64,000 nt of DNA from JANNPJ01 sp965200525 (GTDB lineage: Bacteria > Actinomycetota > Actinomycetes > Actinomycetales > Kineosporiaceae), in contig OZ241368.1 of the NCBI GenBank assembly GCA_965200525.1, positions 4,588,001 through 4,652,000 on the forward strand. Direction: 5' to 3'. Position 1 is the stretch's first letter; each line of letters begins with the position of its first letter. The notes under the pieces are model-generated. The model was given only the letters and a program-made list of their open reading frames with translations. It ran no database searches and was not told the origin of the DNA. The translations under genes were made by a program, and so were the position numbers. Below, in pieces: positions 58,384 through 64,000 of the stretch.

Positions 58384-61266
58384 GTGACCGATCAGTCAGA
58401 CCTCCGGGCCGTCACCTCCGCCGACGACACTCCGGCGGTCGGCGTGACGCTGCCCTCGTACGTCCTCGACCTGAACGCGCCCGCACCCGCTGAACTGGTC
58501 GAACTCGCCCACACCAGCGGGGTGGCGACCGAGTTCTGGGACTGGCAGGGCAACCACGTCCCGGTGCCGACCGGGACCGTGCTGGCCGTCCTGGCCGCGC
58601 TCGACGTCCCCATCCGGACCTCGGGTGACGTGCTGGCCGCGCTGGCCGACGCCCGGTTGCGGCCCTGGCGGCGGTTGCTGCCGGACGTCACCGTGGTGCG
58701 GGCCGGTCAGAGCCACGTCGTGCCGGTGTGCATCGACGAGGACCTGGCCGACGACGTCCAGATCTGGATCGAACTGGAGGACGACGCCCTGCCGGGGGCC
58801 GCGTCCGGGCTGACCGCTCGCCGGCTGAGCCCGGTGACTCGGGTCACTCCCGCCCCACCGGGTGCGTCGGCCGGTACCGAGGGGGGACCGGCCGAGGGGC
58901 AGCCGGCCGACGGGACGGCTGAGGGCGCGACGGCGGCTGAAGGCGCGACGGTGGCTGAAGGCGCGACGGTGGCTGAAGGCGCGACGGTGGCTGAAGGCGC
59001 GACGGTGGCTGAAGGCGCGACGGTGGCCGAGGGCGCGACGGCGGCTGAGGGCGCGACGGTGGCCGGACGCGAGGCGGCGGCTGCGAGCGGCGCGGTGGCT
59101 GAGCGCGGGGTCGTGGTCGAAGGCGAGACGGCGGCTGGTGGCGAAGCCGTGGACGAGACGGCGGCCGTGGACGAGACAGCGGCCGTGGACGAGACGGCGG
59201 CCGTGGACGAGACGGCGGCCGTGGACGAGACGGCGGCCGTGGACGAGACAGCGGTCGTGGGCGAGACGGCGGTCGTTGGCGAGACGGCTGTGGGTGCGGC
59301 GGACGAGTCTTCCGAGGCTGACCGGACCGAGGGCGAGCCGGCCGAGAAGGGACCGGCTGACGGCCACCCGGCTGAGGACACGTCGGCTCAGGACACGTCG
59401 GCTGAGGACGTGGCGGCGGAGCCGACCACCATGAACGTGGGCGGCCGGATCATCCGCCGGGTCGACTACGAGGTGCCCGCGGACCTGCCGCTCGGCTGGC
59501 ACCGGCTGCGGGCCGTACTCACCGGCCACGAGCGGTACGAGGACTTCGACGAGCAGCGCCCGTACGTCGTCACCCCGGTCCGCCTGGAGCTGCCCCCGGT
59601 GGTGGCCCGCGACCGGGCCTGGGGCTTCATGACTCAGCTCTACTCGGTGCGGTCGCGGCAGTCCTGGGGTCTCGGCGACCTGGCCGATCTGAAGGAACTG
59701 GTCAGCTGGAGCGCCCGCGAGCACGGCGCCGGCTTCGTGCTTGTCAACCCGCTGCACGCGGCCGAGCCGATCCCGCCGATGGAGCCTTCGCCCTACCTGC
59801 CGACCACCCGCCGGTTCTTCAACCCGATCTACCTGCGGCTGGAGGACATCCGGGAGGTGGCGTACCTGCCGGCCACCGAGCGGGCGATCATCGAGTGGCA
59901 GGCCGAGGAGATGCAGGCGCTGAACGCCGATCCGGGTCAGCTCGACCGTGACGCGGTCTGGGCGGCCAAGGCGACGGCCCTGCACTCGGTCTTCAGTCAG
60001 CCCCGCAGCCGCGAGCGGCAGGCCAGCTTCGAGGCGTTCTGCGCCCGGGAGGGGCAGGGCCTGGCCGACTTCGCGATGTGGAGCGCGCTGGCCGAGCGGT
60101 ACGGGCTGCCGACCGACAACTGGCCGGCGCATGCTCTCGACCCGCACGGCGACGCCGTCCAGCACATGCACTTCGAGCTGGCCGACCGGGTGCAGTTCCA
60201 CATGTGGCTGCAGTGGTGCCTGGACGAGCAGCTGGCCGAGGTGGCCCAGGTGGCCAAGGACTCGGGGATGCCGATCGGGGTGGTCCACGACCTCGCCGTC
60301 GGGGTTCACCCGGACGGCGCCGACGCCTGGGCCCTGCGCGACGTGCTGGCCCACGACGTCACCGCCGGCGCCCCGCCGGACGCCTTCAACCAGCAGGGTC
60401 AGGACTGGTCCCAGCCGCCGTGGCGGCCGGACCGGCTGGTCGAGCTGGGTTACGCGCCTTACCGGGACATGCTGCGGACCGTGCTGCGGCACGCCGGCGC
60501 GCTGCGGATCGACCACATCGTGGGCCTGTTCCGGTTCTGGTGGGTGCCGCGCGGCAACAGCCCGGCGATGGGCACCTACGTGCGGTACGACCACGAGGCG
60601 CTGATCGGCATCCTGGCCCTGGAGGCGCACCGGGCCGGCGCGTTCGTGGTCGGCGAGGACCTGGGCACGGTGGAGCCGTGGGCCCGCGACTACCTGAAGG
60701 AGCGCGGCGTCCTGGGCACGTCGATCCTCTGGTTCGAGAAGGACGGCGAGGGCCGGCCGTTGCCGCCGGAGAGCTGGCGGGAGCTCTGCCTGGCCACCGT
60801 GACGACGCACGACCTGCCGCCGACGGCCGGATACCTGGCCGGCGAGCACGTCGAGCTGAGGGAGCGACTGGGCCTGCTGACCCGGCCGCTGGCCGAGGAG
60901 TGGGCGGTCGACGAGGCCGACCGCCAGGCCGTGCTGCAGGGCCTGACCGACCTCGGCCTGCTCGGCCCGGAGCCGACCGAGCGGGACAAGATCGAGGCCC
61001 TGCACGTGTTCCTCACCCGTACGCCGGCCCGCCTGATCGGCGTCGCGCTGGCCGACGCGGTCGGAGACCGGCGGACCATGAACCAGCCCGGGACGTCGAA
61101 CGAGTACCCGAACTGGCGGCTGCCGCTGGCCGACGGGGTCGGCCAGCCGATGCTGCTGGAGGACGCCATGGACGCGATCCGGGTGATCAGCCTGGCCAAG
61201 ACCGTCGACGACCTCCTGCACCAGGCCTCCGTCGACCCGGTCCCGCCGGCCGACCCGGACGCCTGA
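58384..61266 (+). CDS. malQ: 4-alpha-glucanotransferase with a repeat-expanded insert
   Basis: A 960-residue GH77 amylomaltase. The actinobacterial N-terminal domain (SYVLDLNAPAPAELVELAHTS) is followed by the catalytic barrel from about 400: nucleophile Asp710 in LRIDHIVGLF, acid Glu758 in VVGEDLGTV, and Asp810 in TTHDLPP. It transfers maltodextrin chains in glycogen and maltose metabolism. About 190 residues (165-355) of Ala/Glu/Thr/Val/Asp repeats interrupt the N-terminal part. They come from two 18-bp arrays and explain a length well above the roughly 720 residues I recall for mycobacterial MalQ. GTG 58384 is the chosen start. Confidence 0.92.
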   Translation: MTDQSDLRAVTSADDTPAVGVTLPSYVLDLNAPAPAELVELAHTSGVATEFWDWQGNHVPVPTGTVLAVLAALDVPIRTSGDVLAALADARLRPWRRLLPDVTVVRAGQSHVVPVCIDEDLADDVQIWIELEDDALPGAASGLTARRLSPVTRVTPAPPGASAGTEGGPAEGQPADGTAEGATAAEGATVAEGATVAEGATVAEGATVAEGATVAEGATAAEGATVAGREAAAASGAVAERGVVVEGETAAGGEAVDETAAVDETAAVDETAAVDETAAVDETAAVDETAVVGETAVVGETAVGAADESSEADRTEGEPAEKGPADGHPAEDTSAQDTSAEDVAAEPTTMNVGGRIIRRVDYEVPADLPLGWHRLRAVLTGHERYEDFDEQRPYVVTPVRLELPPVVARDRAWGFMTQLYSVRSRQSWGLGDLADLKELVSWSAREHGAGFVLVNPLHAAEPIPPMEPSPYLPTTRRFFNPIYLRLEDIREVAYLPATERAIIEWQAEEMQALNADPGQLDRDAVWAAKATALHSVFSQPRSRERQASFEAFCAREGQGLADFAMWSALAERYGLPTDNWPAHALDPHGDAVQHMHFELADRVQFHMWLQWCLDEQLAEVAQVAKDSGMPIGVVHDLAVGVHPDGADAWALRDVLAHDVTAGAPPDAFNQQGQDWSQPPWRPDRLVELGYAPYRDMLRTVLRHAGALRIDHIVGLFRFWWVPRGNSPAMGTYVRYDHEALIGILALEAHRAGAFVVGEDLGTVEPWARDYLKERGVLGTSILWFEKDGEGRPLPPESWRELCLATVTTHDLPPTAGYLAGEHVELRERLGLLTRPLAEEWAVDEADRQAVLQGLTDLGLLGPEPTERDKIEALHVFLTRTPARLIGVALADAVGDRRTMNQPGTSNEYPNWRLPLADGVGQPMLLEDAMDAIRVISLAKTVDDLLHQASVDPVPPADPDA
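58921..59064 (+). repeat. 18-bp coding minisatellite A in malQ, eight units
   Basis: Eight units of GAAGGCGCGACGGTGGCT type start at 58921 and follow every 18 bases, encoding the hexapeptide EGAT(V/A)A. Several inner units are identical, so expansion is recent. Confidence 0.92.
59149..59292 (+). repeat. 18-bp coding minisatellite B in malQ, eight units
   Basis: Eight units of GTGGACGAGACGGCGGCC type start at 59149, encoding VDETAA in the first units and VGETAV in the last two. It is a second, independent array of the same period within one gene. Confidence 0.92.
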
Positions 61267-61299
61267 AGCCCGGCCGCGGAGCGAGGCCGAACCGCAGGA

Positions 61300-61354
61300 C
61301 ACGCAGAACCCCCGCTGCTGGCTGCTGCACCAGCCTGTGACCGAGTTCTGCGTG
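61300..61354. terminator. Inverted repeat between malQ and pepN
   Basis: CACGCAGAAC (61300-61309) and GTTCTGCGTG (61345-61354) are a perfect 10-bp inverted repeat. An inner GCTGG/CCAGC stem lies in the loop. It is located between convergent stops and may serve both genes. Confidence 0.55.
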
Positions 61355-61371
61355 CCGGGGCGGCCGCCGAA

Positions 61372-63921
61372 TCAGGTGGTGCGGTCGAAGGCTTGGGCCC
61401 GGTCGGCGCGGGCGACGGCGTCCCGGCCCTCGACCACCATCCGGCGCAGGGCCGGCTCGGCGGTGGTGCTCTCCAGCCAGGCGTCGGTGGCCGGCAGCAA
61501 CACGTCGGCGGGCTGGCCGTACGGGTACAGGCCGACGGCGATCTGGCTGGCCATCTCGCTGGTCCGCTCGCCCCAGAGCCGGGTCAGCGAGTCGAAGTAC
61601 CGGCTCAGGTAGGGCGTCAGCAGGGCCCGGTCGTGGACCCGGGTAAAACCACCGATCACGGCGGCCTGGACGGCGTTGGGCAGGTCGCCGTCCTCGACCA
61701 CGCTCTGCCAGGCGGTCGCCTTGGCCTCGGCGGTCGGCCGGGCGGCTCGGGCGGCGGCAGCCCGGACCCGGCCGGTGGCGGTGTCGTCCCGGGCCAGTTC
61801 GGCGTCGATCCGGGCGTCATCGGCCCGACCGCCGGCCACCAGCGCGGTCAGCAGGTTCCAGCGCATCTCGGTGTCGACGGCCAGCCCGGCGATCTCGGAG
61901 CTGCCGTCGAGCAGGCCGGCCAGGACGGTGAGCTGGCCCGGCGTGACCGCCTCGGCCGCGAACGATCGGGTCAGCAGCAGCTGCATGTCGCTGCCCGGTG
62001 CGGCCTGGCCGAGCAGGTCGTGCAACCGGCCGGCGGCACTCTCCTGGGCGGCGGCCCGGAACTCGGGGGCCACGTACGACTCCAGCGCGCCGGCCAGCTG
62101 CCGCAGCAGGGTCTGGGCCACGCTGGGGTCGTCGACCGAGGAGATGTTGGTCAGCACCAGATCGGCGAAGGCCCGGGCCGACAGCTGGGCGTCGCGGGTC
62201 ATGTCCCAGGCCGCACCCCAGACCAGGGTGCGGGCCAGCGAGTCCTCGAAGTCGCTCAAATGGGCGATCGCGGTCCGCAGCGAGGCGTCGTCGAGCCGGA
62301 TCTTGGCGTAGGCCAGGTCCTCGTCGTTGACCAGGATCAGGTCCGGGCGGGGCCGCCCGCTGAACTCCGGCACCTCGGTCAGCGCGCCGGCCACGTCCAG
62401 CTCGACCCGTACGGTCCGGCGCAGGGTGCCGTCGATCAGGTCGTACCCGCCGACCACGAGCCGGTGCGGGCGCAGCCGGGGGTAGTCCGCCGGAGCCTCC
62501 TGGGCGATCGCCAGCCGGCTGATCATGCCGTCGTCACCGGTCTCGATCACCGGTCGCAGGGTGGTCACGCCGGCCGTTCGCAGCCACTCGTCGGCCCAGG
62601 TGGCCAGATCGCGACCACTGGTCTTCTCGAGGTGGCCCAGCAGGTCGGCCAGGGTCGTGTTCTGCCAGGCGTGGGTGGCGAAGTACTGGCGCAGCCCGGC
62701 GTCGAAGCTCTCCTCGCCGACCCAGTGCACCAGCTGCTTGAGCACCGAGGCGCCCTTGGCGTAGGTGATCCCGTCGAAGTTGACCTCGACGTCCTCCAGG
62801 TCGCGGATGTCGGCCACGATCGGGTGGGTCGAGACCAGTTGGTCCTGGCGGTAGGCCCAGGACTTCTCGGCGCTGCTGAACGTCGTCCAGGAGTTGGTCC
62901 AGGTGGTGGCCTCGCTCTGGCAGCGGGTGCTGGCGTACTCGGCGAACGACTCGTTCAGCCACAGGTCGTCCCACCAGCGCATCGTGACCAGGTCGCCGAA
63001 CCACATGTGGGCCAGCTCGTGCAGCACGGTCAGGGCCCGGCGCTCGATCAGGGCCTCGGTGACCTTGGACCGGAACACGTAGATCTCGGTGATCGTGACC
63101 GCACCGGCGTTCTCCATCGCCCCGGCGTTGAACTCGGGCACGAACAGCTGGTCGTACTTGGCGAACGGGTAGTCGCAGTCGAAGGTCTTCTCGAACCAGG
63201 CGAACCCGGCCCGGGTGATGTCGTTCAGGTTGCCCGCGTCGAGGTGCTCGGCCAGCGACTGGCGGCAGTAGACGCCGAGCGGCACGGTCCGCCCGTCGCG
63301 GACCGTGAGCTCGTCGTGCTCGTGGTGATAGGGCCCAGCGATCAGCGCGGTGACGTACGGGCTCAGCACCGGCGTCGGGGCGAACCGCCAGACCGAGACC
63401 GCCTCGCGGACCGGCTCCGGCTCCGGGCTCGGCGACACCGAGACCACCTGCCAGTGGGACGGCGCGGTCACCGTGAAGGTGTGGGTGGCCTTCAGATCGG
63501 GCTGGTCGAAGCAGGTGAACACCCGGCGGGCGTCGGCCACCTCGAACTGGCTGTACAGGTAGACCTCGTCGTCCACCGGGTCGACGAACCGGTGCAGGCC
63601 CTCGCCGGTGTGCATGTACTCGCAGTCGGCCACCACTCGCAGCTCGTTCTGCGCGGCCAGCTCGGGCAGCGCGATCCTGGCCGTGCTCACCACCTCGCCG
63701 ACCGGCAGCGAGACGCCGTTCAGCATCACCTCGTGCACGCCGGGGGCGATCAGGTCGATGAAGGTGGAGGCGCCGGGCCTGGAGGCCGTGAACGTGACCA
63801 CGGTGGTCGAGCGGAACGTGGTCGGCCCGGTGGTGAGGTCGAGGTCGATCGCGTAGTTCTGGACGGCCACCAGGCCGGCTCGGGTCGTTGCCTCATCGCG
63901 GGTCAGATTGGCGCCGGGCAC
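61372..63921 (-). CDS. pepN: Aminopeptidase N, M1 family
   Basis: An 849-residue zinc aminopeptidase of actinobacterial PepN type, full length. The substrate motif GAMEN is at 267-271. Zinc ligands are His301 and His305 in HELAH, with Glu302 as the general base, and Glu324 in NESFAEYA. The C-terminal ERAP-like helical domain follows. It removes N-terminal residues from peptides in the cytoplasm. GTG 63921 is the start. The last 79 bases of the window, upstream of it, show no gene and probably hold its promoter. Confidence 0.95.
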   Translation of the reverse strand: MPGANLTRDEATTRAGLVAVQNYAIDLDLTTGPTTFRSTTVVTFTASRPGASTFIDLIAPGVHEVMLNGVSLPVGEVVSTARIALPELAAQNELRVVADCEYMHTGEGLHRFVDPVDDEVYLYSQFEVADARRVFTCFDQPDLKATHTFTVTAPSHWQVVSVSPSPEPEPVREAVSVWRFAPTPVLSPYVTALIAGPYHHEHDELTVRDGRTVPLGVYCRQSLAEHLDAGNLNDITRAGFAWFEKTFDCDYPFAKYDQLFVPEFNAGAMENAGAVTITEIYVFRSKVTEALIERRALTVLHELAHMWFGDLVTMRWWDDLWLNESFAEYASTRCQSEATTWTNSWTTFSSAEKSWAYRQDQLVSTHPIVADIRDLEDVEVNFDGITYAKGASVLKQLVHWVGEESFDAGLRQYFATHAWQNTTLADLLGHLEKTSGRDLATWADEWLRTAGVTTLRPVIETGDDGMISRLAIAQEAPADYPRLRPHRLVVGGYDLIDGTLRRTVRVELDVAGALTEVPEFSGRPRPDLILVNDEDLAYAKIRLDDASLRTAIAHLSDFEDSLARTLVWGAAWDMTRDAQLSARAFADLVLTNISSVDDPSVAQTLLRQLAGALESYVAPEFRAAAQESAAGRLHDLLGQAAPGSDMQLLLTRSFAAEAVTPGQLTVLAGLLDGSSEIAGLAVDTEMRWNLLTALVAGGRADDARIDAELARDDTATGRVRAAAARAARPTAEAKATAWQSVVEDGDLPNAVQAAVIGGFTRVHDRALLTPYLSRYFDSLTRLWGERTSEMASQIAVGLYPYGQPADVLLPATDAWLESTTAEPALRRMVVEGRDAVARADRAQAFDRTT

Positions 63922-64000
63922 CTGGGTCCTCCTCGTCGGCCGCAGTGCGGCGCGGACTGGTCCGTTGCGTCCCGGACGAGCGGTGCTGGTTCGGGACGGT

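Overview
The window is very GC-rich, with tightly packed genes, frequent GTG starts and many 4-base ATGA/GTGA overlaps between stop and start codons. With the fused CobI-CobJ, an aerobic cobalamin pathway, a lipoprotein-dependent cellobiose-type ABC operon with TGGGAGCGCTCCCA operators, an EttA-type ABC-F protein and a group II truncated haemoglobin, it points to a chromosome of a high-GC Actinomycetota species. It is probably a saprophytic, non-mycobacterial lineage (Frankiales/Nakamurellales/Streptomyces-like lifestyle), but I cannot name the genus.

Region 1 (1-33 kb) is an aerobic vitamin B12 locus with inserts. cobO (truncated by the window edge), cobB, a CobE-CobC fusion and cysG/cobA run on the plus strand. 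Then come a mycothiol-type isomerase-fold gene, an AraC regulator and an IS110-family insertion element whose upstream non-coding part has the layout expected of a bridge RNA. cobN is on the minus strand, divergent from a translationally coupled trio: SNF2 helicase, SWIM zinc-finger protein and GH63-type glucosidase. cobG-cobH-cobIJ follow on plus, and cobK-cobF-cobM-cobL on minus. Between cobIJ and cobK sits a five-gene cellobiose-type operon: solute-binding lipoprotein, two permeases, GH1 beta-glucosidase and a LacI repressor, with two CebR-like operators around its promoter. Together the cob genes cover most corrin-ring steps from uroporphyrinogen III to adenosylcobyrinic acid diamide. cobQ, cobD, cobU, cobS, cobT and the partner subunits of CobN are not in the window.

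Region 2 (33-48.6 kb) holds a small proline-rich ORF, a GH13 alpha-glucosidase, a DUF2505 protein, EttA, a secreted M14 carboxypeptidase and an acyl-CoA metabolism block. That block contains TesB thioesterase, a TetR regulator, acyl-CoA dehydrogenase, two SDRs, an MDR oxidoreductase, an APH-like phosphotransferase, a hot-dog thioesterase and an unknown protein. A TetR-type operator candidate lies in the divergent tetR/acyl-CoA dehydrogenase gap.

Region 3 (48.6-64 kb) carries two tandem GH18 chitinases behind an unusually AT-rich promoter, then glbO, an MscS channel, a secreted lysyl-oxidase-like protein with intact copper and cofactor residues, and a prolyl oligopeptidase. A MalQ with a large repeat-expanded insert and aminopeptidase N close the window.

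Non-coding structure is rich. A 55-bp palindromic repeat occurs twice (29.3 and 48.7 kb). Minisatellites with an 18-bp unit occur inside cysG and malQ and between genes, and a 19-bp array lies near the chitinases. Many long hairpins sit just after stop codons. Three of those near-perfect hairpins pair fully, through G-U wobbles, only in the RNA of the upstream gene's strand, which suggests selection at RNA level.
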